Shown: positions 1 through 8,605, numbered from the stretch's first letter. The stretch: 64,000 nt of DNA from JADGRB01 sp036267635 (GCA_036267635.1 DATAVR010000143.1:6008-70007), one strand, 5' to 3'. Notes: generated from the sequence alone by a model not told the origin. A program made the numbers and translations.

Positions 1-562
1 GCAGATCGATCAGCACCGGCCCGGGGCGCCCCGTGCCGGCGAGATAGAACGCCTCGCGCGTGATGCGCGGGATGTCGTTGGGGTTCTTCACCAGGTAGGA
101 GTGCTTCACCACCGGGTAGGTGATGCCGGTGACGTCGGCCTCCTGGAAGGCGTCCTTGCCGAGCATCGGCGAGATGGTCTGGCCGGTGAGCACGATCATC
201 GGCACCGAGTCCATCAGCGCCGTCAGCATGCCGGTCACCGTGTTGGTGGCGCCGGGACCGGAGGTCACCAGCACCACGCCCGGCTTGCCGGTCGCGCGCG
301 CGTAGCCGTCGGCCATGTGGGTGGCCCCCTGCTCGTGGCGGACCAGGATCAGCTTGATCTTGGAGTCGACGAGGGCGTCGAAGATCGGCATCGCAGCGCC
401 GCCCGAGAGGCCGAAGACGTACTCGACCCCTTCGCGCTCGAGGCAGCGAATGAGCGCCTCGGCGCCGGTCTGGAGCTTCGAGACCGGTGGGGCAGCGAGA
501 GCGGCGGTGGCGGTGGCGGTGGCGGCGTCAGAGGCGGTTCGATTCGCGGGAGATGCAGACAC
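1..562 (-). CDS. ilvB: Acetolactate synthase large subunit, N-terminal part (runs off window)
   Basis: Thiamine-diphosphate enzyme joining two pyruvates (or pyruvate and 2-oxobutyrate) in the first common step of valine, leucine and isoleucine synthesis. The visible 187 codons cover the N-terminal PYR domain. After an Ala/Thr-rich leader of about 28 residues come TGAEALIRCLEREGVEYVFG, the HEQGATHMADGYARATGK block with the catalytic Glu, TSGPGATN, and the TGQ...DAFQEADV region, all typical of IlvB. I chose the GTG at 562 because AGCGAGG lies just upstream; an ATG start would cut into the domain. The AT-rich stretch at about 637-665 is the likely promoter region, but I cannot fix its boxes. The C-terminal half and any ilvN lie outside the window. 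Confidence 0.93.
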   Translation of the reverse strand, partial: MSASPANRTASDAATATATAALAAPPVSKLQTGAEALIRCLEREGVEYVFGLSGGAAMPIFDALVDSKIKLILVRHEQGATHMADGYARATGKPGVVLVTSGPGATNTVTGMLTALMDSVPMIVLTGQTISPMLGKDAFQEADVTGITYPVVKHSYLVKNPNDIPRITREAFYLAGTGRPGPVLIDL

Positions 563-700
563 GGGAAACCTCGCTTTCAGAGATGCGAGGTCCAAAGGTA
601 CGTCGACTTGACCTTGCCGTCCAGCCGTTCGGAGACGATATAAGTTTTTTCGTGTCGATTTGATCTGATTGACGCGACGCTCTGACGTCACTCCAGGTAT

Positions 701-1483
701 TCAGCGCCTACTTGTCGCGACAAACCACGTTTTGCTTGGGCTGTCAGGATTGACGGCGCTCCAGGGAGAGGCGATGTCCAGCGAGAACCCGGCAGCTGAC
801 AGCGCCTCCGCGACCTCGGATTCAGAGAAACAGCGTTCCTGGAGCACGAACCGTCGTTCGAAACCGCCGCTCTCGAGGCCCATCGTCGCGCGCCCTGTGT
901 GCGTCCGGGCGTCGTAGTCGAGCTCCGCGTCGAGGTGGCGCCCCTCGAGGTCGAACGCGACCCGATACTGCCACCAGGTCTCGAACCCGAACGCGTTGTT
1001 CAGATCGAAGACGAACAGGCCCCCCGGACGCAGCACGGAGGCGACGATCCGAAAGGTCGCCGCCAGCGCATCGGAATCGGGGAGGTGGTTGAGCGTGTCG
1101 TAAAATGCGCCGACGACGTCGAAACGCCCGGTAAACGGAAGCGGCGCCGGCAGCCGCGCGCGCGCCCAGAGGACGCTTTCGTGCCCAGGCTTGCCTCCGG
1201 CGACCGCCAGCATTCCGGGGCTGACGTCGACGCCGCAGAGCCGCCAGCTGGGGTGAAGCGCGCGGAGAGCGAGCAGCAGCGTTCCCGTTCCACAGCCGAG
1301 GTCGAGGAACGAGACGGCGTCGGAGACCGAACGGGTAGCGAAGAGCTCCTCCAGCCGTTCGGCGACCAGCATGGCGAACGGCTGCGCGCCGCCCATGGCG
1401 TCGTAGATCGGGGCCAGCGCGTCGTAGACCTCCGCGACCGTCTCGCCCACCCCCTCAGTCGTCGTGTCGTCCGACCGAGCCAC
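701..1483 (-). CDS. Class I SAM-dependent methyltransferase
   Basis: A 260-residue methyltransferase of unknown substrate. The N-terminal helix EVYDALAPIYDAM is the usual cap of small-molecule class I enzymes. LDLGCGTGTLLLAL is the SAM-binding motif I, CGVDVSPGMLAVA is motif II, and FDVVGAFYDTLNHL followed by LRPGGLFVFDLN are the post-motif strands. A longer reading frame upstream is only the shadow of the release-factor gene. I place the start at GTG 1483, behind AAGGCGGGGC, so the gene overlaps the end of the release-factor-like gene by 29 bases and is probably translated from the same message. It has no NPPY motif, so it is not a PrmC-type glutamine methyltransferase by sequence. Confidence 0.85.
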   Translation of the reverse strand: MARSDDTTTEGVGETVAEVYDALAPIYDAMGGAQPFAMLVAERLEELFATRSVSDAVSFLDLGCGTGTLLLALRALHPSWRLCGVDVSPGMLAVAGGKPGHESVLWARARLPAPLPFTGRFDVVGAFYDTLNHLPDSDALAATFRIVASVLRPGGLFVFDLNNAFGFETWWQYRVAFDLEGRHLDAELDYDARTHTGRATMGLESGGFERRFVLQERCFSESEVAEALSAAGFSLDIASPWSAVNPDSPSKTWFVATSRR

Positions 1484-1865
1484 GCCCCGCCTTCTTGTCC
1501 GAGTGCGCCCGCTTGTCGTCCAGCATCCGCGCCTTCGCGCGCCGCGACCGCCGCCGCTTCTGGCGGCGGACCTTCTCGGCCTCCTGCTGCCGCTTGCTGG
1601 CGGCGCCCAGCTTTCGCTCTTCGATCTTGTCGGCCAGCATCTGACGGGCGATGAGCCGATTGGCCCCCTGCGTCCGCTCGCGCTGGCACTTGACCGCGAT
1701 GCCGGTCGGCCGGTGCACCAGCACCACGCAGGTCGCGACCTTGTTGACGTTCTGCCCGCCCTTGCCGCCCGAGTGGACGAAGCTCTCCTCCAGATCCTCG
1801 GCGCGCACGCCGAGCCGCGAGAGGCGCTCCTCGAGCGCGCGGGCTCTGTCACCGGAGAGCGGCAT
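1455..1865 (-). CDS. Peptide chain release factor-like protein (GGQ domain only)
   Basis: A 136-residue protein holding only the peptidyl-tRNA hydrolysis domain of class I release factors. HSGGKGGQNVNKVAT carries the GGQ tripeptide, and a very basic tail (residues about 95-130, rich in Lys and Arg) follows. The codon-recognition domains of RF1/RF2 are absent. Family members of this kind (ArfB/YaeJ, mitochondrial C12orf65) rescue stalled ribosomes by releasing the nascent chain without a stop codon; the basic tail would enter the empty mRNA channel. ATG 1865 is the first start. The gene leads a two-gene run with the overlapping methyltransferase. Which rescue subfamily it belongs to cannot be settled by eye. 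Confidence 0.85.
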   Translation of the reverse strand: MPLSGDRARALEERLSRLGVRAEDLEESFVHSGGKGGQNVNKVATCVVLVHRPTGIAVKCQRERTQGANRLIARQMLADKIEERKLGAASKRQQEAEKVRRQKRRRSRRAKARMLDDKRAHSDKKAGRGSVGRHDD

Positions 1866-1872
1866 GGTCGCG

Positions 1873-1924
1873 CGGGAGTCTATCTCGCGTCCGTAAAGCG
1901 GGAGTCTATATCGCGTCCGTAAAA
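1873..1924. repeat. Tandem 26-bp direct duplication upstream of the release-factor-like gene
   Basis: Copies at 1873-1898 and 1899-1924 match at 24 of 26 positions and abut exactly. They lie just upstream of the minus-strand start at 1865, in what should be the promoter or leader of that gene. Each copy reads TTTACG then GATATAGACT or GAGATAGACT on the minus strand. This could be a duplicated regulator site or a recent slippage event. Confidence 0.75.
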
Positions 1925-1985
1925 CTGGGAGACCGGCAACGAGAGCGTGAGCGACCCGGCCCTCGGCAGCGTCTGAGCGCTGGAG

Positions 1986-3269
1986 CTACAGGCTGCTCCA
2001 GCCTCCGCCGATTCCGAACGGCCGGCCGATCGCGAAGCCGGCCGCGACCCGCGCGCGTTTGTCGACGACGCCCCACACGCCGACCGCCGGGCCGCGGTCG
2101 GTGAAGGCGTGCGGGTAGATGTTGAAGTGGATGAAGTAGTCGTCGACGTTGGTGATCTGCAGCGAGGCGAGCAGCGAGTTGTGCCGGTCGAGGAAGATCG
2201 CCCCGGTGGGGACGAAGTCGACGACGTTTTCGACGCTCTTGGTGGCGGCATTGGTGAGGTGGATGGCGGCGCCGCCGGCCGAGGCCGAGATCGAATATTC
2301 GTCGTCGAGCGCGAAGGAGAGCCCGCCGGTGGTCGCCTCGCCGTACCAGGCGAAGAGCGAGAGGCGGCGATAGAACGGCAGCGCCCACTTGGCCGCGAAG
2401 TAGTTCCCCACGTTGTGCAGCTCGCCGTTCGGCAGCGTGAACGACGGCTGCAGCGACCAGTCGGCGATGACGACCGTGTGGCTGAAGAACCGATTCGGCC
2501 AGTCGAAGCTGAAGAGGATGATGCCGCCGATGTCGAAGACCCAGATGTCGGCGATGCAGTCGGTGTTGAACCCGACGAACCCCTTGTTCTCCAGCGATTC
2601 GTTGACGAACGCCGAGGCCATCAGCGTCACCGCCGAGAAGACGCGCGGGGCCGGGACGCCGTAGTCCTCGAACCACTCGCGCAGGGAGGTGTAGGTCATG
2701 CCGCCTCCGATGAGGTGGAGGCTGTAGTTGGGCGTCCAGCGCGCCGTGCTCTGCGTGAAGCTGAGGGGGAAGATCTCTTCGGTCAGAAACGTCTTCCAGC
2801 CGTCGGCGGCGATGGCGGGGAACGGATCGCGGATGTTCCGGAAGACGTTGCCGGTGTTGGTTCGATAGTCGAAGGTGAAGATGTTGCGACCAGCGACGTG
2901 ATCCTGAAGGACGTCGTAGCCGCGGTTCACGAACACCCACAGCGGTCCGTACAGCGCCTGGCTGCCGTAGTCGCGGCCGAAGTAGAAGTAGCGCGGCTTC
3001 GCAGGGGGCGCAGTCGCCGCCGCGAGCGACGGCGCGAGCGGTGGCAATGGGCTCGGCGGCGACGGCGGGTTCAACGGCGGCGGCGGATTCAACGCCGGCG
3101 GCAGGTTCAACGCCGGTGGACCGCCGCTTTCGGGTGAGGTCGCGGGAGCATCCTCAGCCCGCGCCGAATGGGGGGCGAGCGCGAACAGCAGCAAGCCCCC
3201 GAGGACGCACACACCGGTACCCCAGCGCCGGCCAGGCCTCGAGCTCCTTCTGCGTATAACGGCCGGCAT
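1986..3269 (-). CDS. Exported protein of unknown function with proline-rich linker
   Basis: A 427-residue protein that I cannot assign to a named family with certainty. Residues 1-38 form a long arginine-rich N-region, a hydrophobic stretch (VCVLGGLLLFALAP) and an SARA-ED cleavage site, so it is exported. Residues about 45-95 are a low-complexity linker with repeated LNPP and ALN motifs. The rest alternates aromatic and polar residues (for example FFSHTVVIADWSLQPSFTLP and DYFIHFNIYPHAF) and ends near an aromatic residue, as outer-membrane beta barrels or periplasmic beta proteins do. A GG...HLIGGGM segment suggests a membrane-associated region. It stands alone between short intergenic gaps. 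The function is not inferred. Confidence 0.75.
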   Translation of the reverse strand: MPAVIRRRSSRPGRRWGTGVCVLGGLLLFALAPHSARAEDAPATSPESGGPPALNLPPALNPPPPLNPPSPPSPLPPLAPSLAAATAPPAKPRYFYFGRDYGSQALYGPLWVFVNRGYDVLQDHVAGRNIFTFDYRTNTGNVFRNIRDPFPAIAADGWKTFLTEEIFPLSFTQSTARWTPNYSLHLIGGGMTYTSLREWFEDYGVPAPRVFSAVTLMASAFVNESLENKGFVGFNTDCIADIWVFDIGGIILFSFDWPNRFFSHTVVIADWSLQPSFTLPNGELHNVGNYFAAKWALPFYRRLSLFAWYGEATTGGLSFALDDEYSISASAGGAAIHLTNAATKSVENVVDFVPTGAIFLDRHNSLLASLQITNVDDYFIHFNIYPHAFTDRGPAVGVWGVVDKRARVAAGFAIGRPFGIGGGWSSL

Positions 3270-3321
3270 CGCGCGGAAGGAGAGTACAGCGCCCTGCCCG
3301 CCCAGCTGCAGACGAATAGCG

Positions 3322-3522
3322 CTACTTGAAGTCGATGTCGGTCATTTCTGCCGGCTTCTCGTAGGTGACGGAATACGGGGCTCCCACGAACTTCGTCAGG
3401 CGCCCGCTGTCTTCGAATGTGACGCTGCCGCCTTCGATCTTGACGTTGAACGTCTCCCCCGCGGCTGCCTTGCGTTCGAAATTACCGCTGACCAGGTACA
3501 CCTTGAGCGAGTACACCTTCAT
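3322..3522 (-). CDS. Small conserved-looking protein, 66 aa, unknown
   Basis: A short soluble protein (starts MKVYSLKVYLVSGNFERK) with alternating hydrophobic and charged residues typical of a small beta fold. It has no signal peptide, no cysteine and no recognisable motif. An exact AGGAGG lies 10 bases before ATG 3522, the strongest reason for calling it real. It has its own small intergenic spaces on both sides (52 and 116 bases), so it is probably monocistronic. No function is proposed. Confidence 0.65.
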   Translation of the reverse strand: MKVYSLKVYLVSGNFERKAAAGETFNVKIEGGSVTFEDSGRLTKFVGAPYSVTYEKPAEMTDIDFK

Positions 3523-3638
3523 GGGACGCGACCTCCTGCGGCCCGTGTATCACGCGACGGAAAATCGGGTTAGTGGCGTCCGAATCACGGACGCGCTCGA
3601 GCGGGACATGAGCGCCCAATGCCTTCGAGGATCGCGAT

Positions 3639-5819
3639 CTAGTAAAACGCGACGTTCTCGACGGTGAAATTGGCGGAGCAAGAGCCGCCGCCCGCGCCGG
3701 TCGGCGCGCTCAGCTGCCACTCCACGTCGACGATCGACGCCGGGTCGAGCTTGGCGATGGGCGAGCCGGCGGTCAGCGCCGAGAACGGGACCTTGATCGT
3801 CGTGGTCGTGGTGGCGCCAGGGACCACCGGCGCGAGCGGCCCGTAGCAGTTCGAGCTGGTGCCGGGGCAGGAGCCCTGTCCCGGCGCCTCGGTGGAGCTG
3901 GTGTCGCCGCTGAACGAAGCGCCGAAGGCGAGGGCGCAGCCGCCGAGATCGCCGGCGAAGTCGAACTGGACCCCCGTGTACATCGACGCGTCGACGCAGC
4001 TCGAGCCGTTGAAGAACAGCCCCGCCCCCTCCCAGTTTCCTGACACCGGAGGCGCGAAGCCCCCAATAATTTGAATCCCGGCCCCGTCGGGGGTCAACGT
4101 CGCGGTGGGCACCACCTGTCCGGGCGCCGCGTAGGTATACGACTGCCACTCGCTCGCGCCCGAACCGAAGGAGAGGCCCGTCGTCCCCGATACGCCCATG
4201 GTCGTGATCGCGGGGCTCGACAGGATGAGCGGCGAGCAGACGACAGACGCGTCGGTGGCGCAGGAAGTTCCCGGCGTTTTCCCCGCCGCCCCGCCACTGC
4301 CTTGGCTTCCCCCGTCGGCGACGACGGGCGGGCCGGTCAGGCCGGGCGGGAGAGCTTGCGGGCCGCTGGCGGTCTCCCGTTGCGCCTCGCTGTAGGCCCA
4401 GGCGCCGGCTGTGCCTTGATCGGGGATCTCGACGGCCGCGATCGAGACCGGTGGCAGCACGAAGGTGACCGGCGACGGCGCGGCGGTCAGCCCGGCGACG
4501 GAAAACGCGAGCGGCGTGGCCGATTGGTTCCAGTTCACGAGGATGATCTCCGTCGCATCGTCGGCCTGATTGCGGCTGGCGTAGGCGTTCACGCCGGGGG
4601 GCGCCGAGGTGACCGCAACCAGGGTCGGGCCGAAGTGCTCGGCGAAGAGCGCGTAGGTGTAGTACTCGGGCCGCGGCGTGTGCGCCGGGGCCGGTCCGAT
4701 CAGCCCCAGCCCGTAGCCGTCATCGTCGCTGATGTCCCAGACGGCCGAGGTCCAGAGCCCGAGCTCGTTGGCGGTCCCCAGGCTGTCGGCCAGCCAGAGC
4801 GCCGACCCGACCGTCCCCGGCGACGCCTCGAGCACGCAAAACGTCGCGTCGTACGCGATGTTCATCTCCGTGAGCGCCAGCGGCTTCGCCCCCTGACCGG
4901 TCGCCTGAAGGATCCCGCGCACCGAGGTCATCACGCTGCGGAAGCTGGCGGAGTCGGCTGCCGCCGCCGCGAGCGTCGCCTGCGCCGCCTCGAACGGGTA
5001 GCGGTGGATCGAGACGATGTCGAAGAGATCACCGCAGCTGGTGAGGATCGGCGTGAGCCAGTCGTTGTCGCCACCGCCGGCGATGTATTTCCACGACAGG
5101 TCGGGACCGACGATCTTGATGCTGGGGTCGACGGCCTTCATCGCGGCAACGTACGCGGTGGCGGTGGCGCAGTAGTCGGCCGGCGTGAAGCCGGGGATCG
5201 CCGGCAGCGTCGGATCGGCGACCAGCCCCTGGGACGCGTAGAGATCGGGCTCGTTGCCGATCGAAAAGTATTTGAGGCCATACCCCTTGGTGACGTTGGC
5301 GTAGGCGACCATCCCCGCGGCCGTGGCGGCCGTCGGCGGCTTGCCGCTGGTGTCCGCCAGCAGCGGCACCTGAATGATCGGCTCGGCCCCGATGGCGCGC
5401 GCGTAGGCGACCGCGGTGTCGAACGCAGCGTCGTCGAACGGATCCTGCGTATTGGCGTCGTTGTTGTAGCCGCCGACGCGCATCACCGTCGGCTCGAGCG
5501 CCGCCGTCAGCGTGTTCGTGCCGGTGACGTCGTCTCCGTAGGAGGGCATCCAGAGCCAGTAGTTGACCCCGGTGGCCGTCGTCCGGGGCGTCCGCGTCGC
5601 GGTCGAGACGACCAGCGGGCTCGGGGAGACGCCAGCGTCGCCGGCGGCCGGACGAACGCAGACGTCCGACAGACAAACGAGCCCGCTGCCGCAGCCGCCG
5701 CCCGCGAGGCAGAGCCCCCGCTCGGTCCCGGCCGCCGGTCCGCTGCCACAGCCGCCCAAGATCGTGGCGGCGAACAGGATCGAGATCCCGACACCGATGA
5801 GGCCGTTCGGTCTCTTCAT
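3639..5819 (-). CDS. Lipoprotein glycoside hydrolase (clan A-type TIM barrel) with C-terminal binding-type domain
   Basis: A 726-residue surface lipoprotein. The N-terminus is a lipoprotein signal ending ILGGC, so Cys24 would be acylated. A short cysteine-rich segment (C-X5-C-X5-C-X4-C, residues about 38-56) follows. Residues about 80-500 read as a glycosidase barrel: VNYWLWMPSYGDD, MRVGGYNND, then YFSIGNEPDLY, whose NEP holds the acid/base Glu, and KPLALTEMNIAY, whose TEM holds the likely nucleophile Glu. The later part (about 550-726) looks like a beta-sandwich carbohydrate-binding domain (GNWEGAGLFFNGSSCVDAS, FTVENVAFY). The sugar substrate cannot be read from sequence; GH39, GH79 and GH30-like families share this layout. 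There is no enzyme partner next to it. Confidence 0.8.
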   Translation of the reverse strand: MKRPNGLIGVGISILFAATILGGCGSGPAAGTERGLCLAGGGCGSGLVCLSDVCVRPAAGDAGVSPSPLVVSTATRTPRTTATGVNYWLWMPSYGDDVTGTNTLTAALEPTVMRVGGYNNDANTQDPFDDAAFDTAVAYARAIGAEPIIQVPLLADTSGKPPTAATAAGMVAYANVTKGYGLKYFSIGNEPDLYASQGLVADPTLPAIPGFTPADYCATATAYVAAMKAVDPSIKIVGPDLSWKYIAGGGDNDWLTPILTSCGDLFDIVSIHRYPFEAAQATLAAAAADSASFRSVMTSVRGILQATGQGAKPLALTEMNIAYDATFCVLEASPGTVGSALWLADSLGTANELGLWTSAVWDISDDDGYGLGLIGPAPAHTPRPEYYTYALFAEHFGPTLVAVTSAPPGVNAYASRNQADDATEIILVNWNQSATPLAFSVAGLTAAPSPVTFVLPPVSIAAVEIPDQGTAGAWAYSEAQRETASGPQALPPGLTGPPVVADGGSQGSGGAAGKTPGTSCATDASVVCSPLILSSPAITTMGVSGTTGLSFGSGASEWQSYTYAAPGQVVPTATLTPDGAGIQIIGGFAPPVSGNWEGAGLFFNGSSCVDASMYTGVQFDFAGDLGGCALAFGASFSGDTSSTEAPGQGSCPGTSSNCYGPLAPVVPGATTTTTIKVPFSALTAGSPIAKLDPASIVDVEWQLSAPTGAGGGSCSANFTVENVAFY

Positions 5820-6016
5820 GATTTCTCCTTTGATGTCACGCTCACGGAGTCAGCAAGGCCGGGGCCATCCGCAGCTCCGCGGCCCCTGGCTCCCCGGCAT
5901 CCGTTCGACGCGCGTCGGACGTCCGTTCGGACAGCGCTCCGGACGTCCGGAGGTTGCGTCCGCGCGCGCGCTTGCCGATACTGCGCTCGGCGCCGTTCGG
6001 GCGCGGGAGGTCCGTG

Positions 6017-6634
6017 ATGCGAGGAGCGAGCTTGGTCTCGGCGTTGGTCCTGACGATGGGAATCGGCATCGCCTGCTCGAACGAGACGCCGCCGGCGCCG
6101 CCTGCCGCGCCTGCGCCGCCTCCACCACCTTCGCCGTCGCCCGACGCCGCGGCCAAGCCGAAGATGGTCGCCAACCCCGACGGGCTGTCACTGGCCGATC
6201 GGATCGCCAAGCGACAGGCCGCGGAGAAGAAGCTGGCCACCGAGCTGGCGGGCGAGGAGCAAAAGCGCCTGCTCACCTACGACAAGGGGAAGCTGCCGCT
6301 GCACAAGGAGGTGTTCGCGGCGATCCAGAAGTACCGCGCCGCCTACGATCACGCGAAGACGAAGGAGGACGTGGAGAAGATCCGCGTCAAGCAGCAGAAG
6401 GCGCTGGAGGCGACCGGCAAGAAGATGGCGACGATCGACCCCAAGGGGGGAAATTCGAACGTGGTCACCGACTACGACGTCATGTTGAACGCGATCGCCA
6501 ACGACTATCCCGACGCGCTCGAGCTGTCGTTCGCGGGCGACAAGAAGCCGCTCGAGGAGCAGACCGCCGAGCTCGACAAGCGGACGAAGAAGATCGAGGA
6601 CTGGCTGGCCGAGCTGAAGTCGGCCAAGAAGTAG
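6017..6634 (+). CDS. Predicted lipoprotein with helical domain
   Basis: A 205-residue lipoprotein of unknown role. Starting at ATG 6017 (GGGAGG seven bases upstream) gives a clean signal peptide with the lipobox GIAC; a longer frame upstream would bury it. A Pro/Ala-rich tether (residues about 24-50) leads into a strongly charged helical region (KRQAAEKKLATELAGEEQKR through the C-terminal LAELKSAKK) with coiled-coil character. The design is a membrane-anchored periplasmic helix bundle. No enzyme motif is visible. It converges with the SEC-C/TPR gene, leaving only 15 bases between stops. Confidence 0.75.
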   Translation: MRGASLVSALVLTMGIGIACSNETPPAPPAAPAPPPPPSPSPDAAAKPKMVANPDGLSLADRIAKRQAAEKKLATELAGEEQKRLLTYDKGKLPLHKEVFAAIQKYRAAYDHAKTKEDVEKIRVKQQKALEATGKKMATIDPKGGNSNVVTDYDVMLNAIANDYPDALELSFAGDKKPLEEQTAELDKRTKKIEDWLAELKSAKK

Positions 6635-6649
6635 CGGCCGGCAGGCGCC

Positions 6650-7699
6650 CTACGCCGGAGCGGCGGCCTCATCCTCATCTGCCTCGGGCGCGGCCGTCTC
6701 GTCCTTGCTCTTGGTCTGCGCTCGCTCGTCGAGGACCTTCTCCAGGAAGGCCTTGGCCGCGTCGGTCCAGACATCGCCGTAGGTCTGCGTGTAGAGCAGC
6801 GCCTCCTCGAGTGAGCCGGGGCGCGCGCCCGCCACGTTCTCCACCCGCCGGCGGACGCGGCCGAGCAGCGTCTTGCCGTGGTGAGGGTTGGCGTCGAGCG
6901 CGATCTCGAGCGCCGCGCGCGCTTTGGCCTCGTCGCCGGCGGCGAACCGCGCCAGCGCCAGCCCAAGCTCGGCGCGCCCCTTGCCCTCTTCTGTCTTGGT
7001 GGCCGGCTCCAGCAGCTCCGCCGCGTCGGCCGGGCGTTCCAGCTTCATGAGCGCCTTGGCGGCGATGAGGCGCGCCTCCGTCCCCACGTTGCCTTCGTCG
7101 ATCGAATGCACGCGCGCCAGATCCTTCACCGAATCTTCGTAGCGCTCCTCGTCGTAGGCGAGGCAGCCGAGCGCGTGGGCCGCGCGGATGAAGGGCTGCG
7201 CCTCGGGCTTGCTGAAGGCGTCCTTGACGCCGTCGGCGCGCATCTTTTCTGCCTGGGCCTCGCCACCGGCGAGCACGACGCCCAGCTCCTCCTTCGCCCC
7301 GTCGGCGTTCCCGGCGGCCAAGCGCGCCATCCCGATACCGACGTGCGCGTCGGCAAGAGTCCCGTCGATGGCCAGCGCCGCACGGAATTCCTTCTCGGCG
7401 GCGCCCGGGCGCCGCTGCTCGAACAGGCGCCAGCCCTCGGTCAGAAGCTCCTGCGCGTCGGGCGCGGCCACCGGAGGGGCCGTGGCCTGCTCGTCGGCGG
7501 CGAGGTGACACTTCTTGTACTTCTTCCCCGAGTCACAGGGGCAGGCGTCGTTGCGACCCGTGGCGGCGAGGCGCGCGCGCGCCTCCTCGGGGTCGGCGGT
7601 CTTGCTGGAAGCACCGGGGGCGTCGGCTTTGCTCTCGGACTTGGTTTCAGACTTGGTTTCAGATTTGGTCTCTGCGCGCTTGGTCTGTTTGGCCGTCAT
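6650..7699 (-). CDS. SEC-C motif and TPR-repeat protein
   Basis: A 349-residue cytoplasmic protein. After a Lys/Ser/Thr/Glu-rich leader made of repeated ETKS units, residues about 45-65 hold a SEC-C zinc motif (NDACPCDSGKKYKKCH), the metal-binding tail first seen in SecA. Residues about 75-330 are alanine-rich helical repeats with TPR spacing (for example ALAIDGTLADAHVGIGMARL and ALEIALDANPHHGKTLLGR). The C-terminus is acidic. Such proteins are thought to be adaptors; no target is visible here. I start at ATG 7699, which has AAGGACGGAA upstream, rather than 36 bases earlier. Confidence 0.8.
   Translation of the reverse strand: MTAKQTKRAETKSETKSETKSESKADAPGASSKTADPEEARARLAATGRNDACPCDSGKKYKKCHLAADEQATAPPVAAPDAQELLTEGWRLFEQRRPGAAEKEFRAALAIDGTLADAHVGIGMARLAAGNADGAKEELGVVLAGGEAQAEKMRADGVKDAFSKPEAQPFIRAAHALGCLAYDEERYEDSVKDLARVHSIDEGNVGTEARLIAAKALMKLERPADAAELLEPATKTEEGKGRAELGLALARFAAGDEAKARAALEIALDANPHHGKTLLGRVRRRVENVAGARPGSLEEALLYTQTYGDVWTDAAKAFLEKVLDERAQTKSKDETAAPEADEDEAAAPA
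7634..7669. repeat. Three 12-bp tandem units inside the SEC-C gene
   Basis: Units at 7634-7645, 7646-7657 and 7658-7669 are near-identical (one to three mismatches) and encode the repeated ETKS leader of the SEC-C/TPR protein. The low local GC at wobble positions differs from the rest of the gene. Copy number could vary between strains without breaking the frame. Confidence 0.75.
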
Positions 7700-7759
7700 T
7701 TGTCGCTGTTCCGTCCTTGCTGGGGACGGGACCATACCCTAAAAGTATCGGTCGAGATC

Positions 7760-8578
7760 ATGCGGCCGCTGGAGGGACGGACCATCGCGCTGCCCGAATC
7801 GCGCGAGCTCGACCGGCTGGCCGAGCTGGTCGAGCACGAGGGGGGCACGGCGCTGCGCTGCCCGCTCGTCACCATCCGCGATGCGCCCGACCCCGCGCCC
7901 TCGGAGACCTGGCTGCGCGCGCTGGTGGCGGGAGAGCTCGACGAGGTCGTCTTTCTCACCGGCGAGGGGCTGCGGCGCCTGCTCGCCACGGCCGAGCGCC
8001 TCGAGCTGCGCGAGGCAGTGGTGGCGGCGCTGGGACGCATCCGGAAGGTGACCCGCGGGCCGAAGCCGGCGCGGGCGCTGCACGAGATCGGCCTTTCGTC
8101 CGACCTGGCGGCGACGGTGCCGACCTCGGCCGGCGTGATCGACGCGCTGGCCGCGCTCGATCTGCACGGGCATCGCGTCGGCGTGCAGCTCTACGGCGAG
8201 GAGCCCAACCATCCCTTGATCGAGGCGCTGGAGCGGGCGGGGGCGACCGTGCGGCCGGTGGCGCCGTACATCTACGCCTCGGCCGCGGACGCGGCGGCGG
8301 TCGTCGCGCTCATCGACGCGCTCGACGGCGGGCAGGTCGACGCCCTGGCCATCACCAGCGCCTCGCAGGTCGATCGTCTGTTCCAGGTCGCGGTGGACGC
8401 CGGCGCGGAGGCGCGGCTGCGGGCGGCGCTCTCGCGCGCCTGCGTGGCGGCCATCGGCCCCATCGTCGTCGAGGCGCTCGAAAAGCGCGGCGTGCGCATC
8501 GACGTCGTCCCCGAAAAGGGATTCGTCATGCGCCGGCTGGTGAACGCGCTCGTCGAGGCGCTCGGCCCGAAGGCTTAG
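7760..8578 (+). CDS. hemD: Uroporphyrinogen-III synthase
   Basis: Closes and rearranges hydroxymethylbilane to uroporphyrinogen III, the branch point for heme, siroheme and cobamides. The 272-residue length fits. The two-lobed HemD pattern is visible: the N-lobe starts GRTIALPESRELDRLAELVE, a central VVFLTGEGLRRLL and VTRGPKPARAL, then SAGVIDAL and LYGEEPNHPLIEAL, and the C-lobe has VDALAITSASQVDRLFQVA and VAAIGPIVVEAL. The family has little strict residue conservation, so the assignment rests on order and spacing. ATG 7760 begins the conserved region. It is divergent from the SEC-C gene with 60 bases between starts, and no other heme gene is adjacent. Confidence 0.82.
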   Translation: MRPLEGRTIALPESRELDRLAELVEHEGGTALRCPLVTIRDAPDPAPSETWLRALVAGELDEVVFLTGEGLRRLLATAERLELREAVVAALGRIRKVTRGPKPARALHEIGLSSDLAATVPTSAGVIDALAALDLHGHRVGVQLYGEEPNHPLIEALERAGATVRPVAPYIYASAADAAAVVALIDALDGGQVDALAITSASQVDRLFQVAVDAGAEARLRAALSRACVAAIGPIVVEALEKRGVRIDVVPEKGFVMRRLVNALVEALGPKA

Positions 8579-8605
8579 GGCGCCTTCCGGCGTCACACCG
8601 GCAAC

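Noticed and set aside
701..1852. One 383-residue protein joining a basic N-terminus to the methyltransferase
   Set aside because: The first about 120 residues are a frame shadow of the release-factor-like gene; the methyltransferase has its own start at GTG 1483.
4071..6017. 648-codon open frame on the plus strand
   Set aside because: It runs antisense to the lipoprotein glycosidase, has Arg/Gly/Ala shadow composition and no domain. High GC removes stop codons from the opposite strand.
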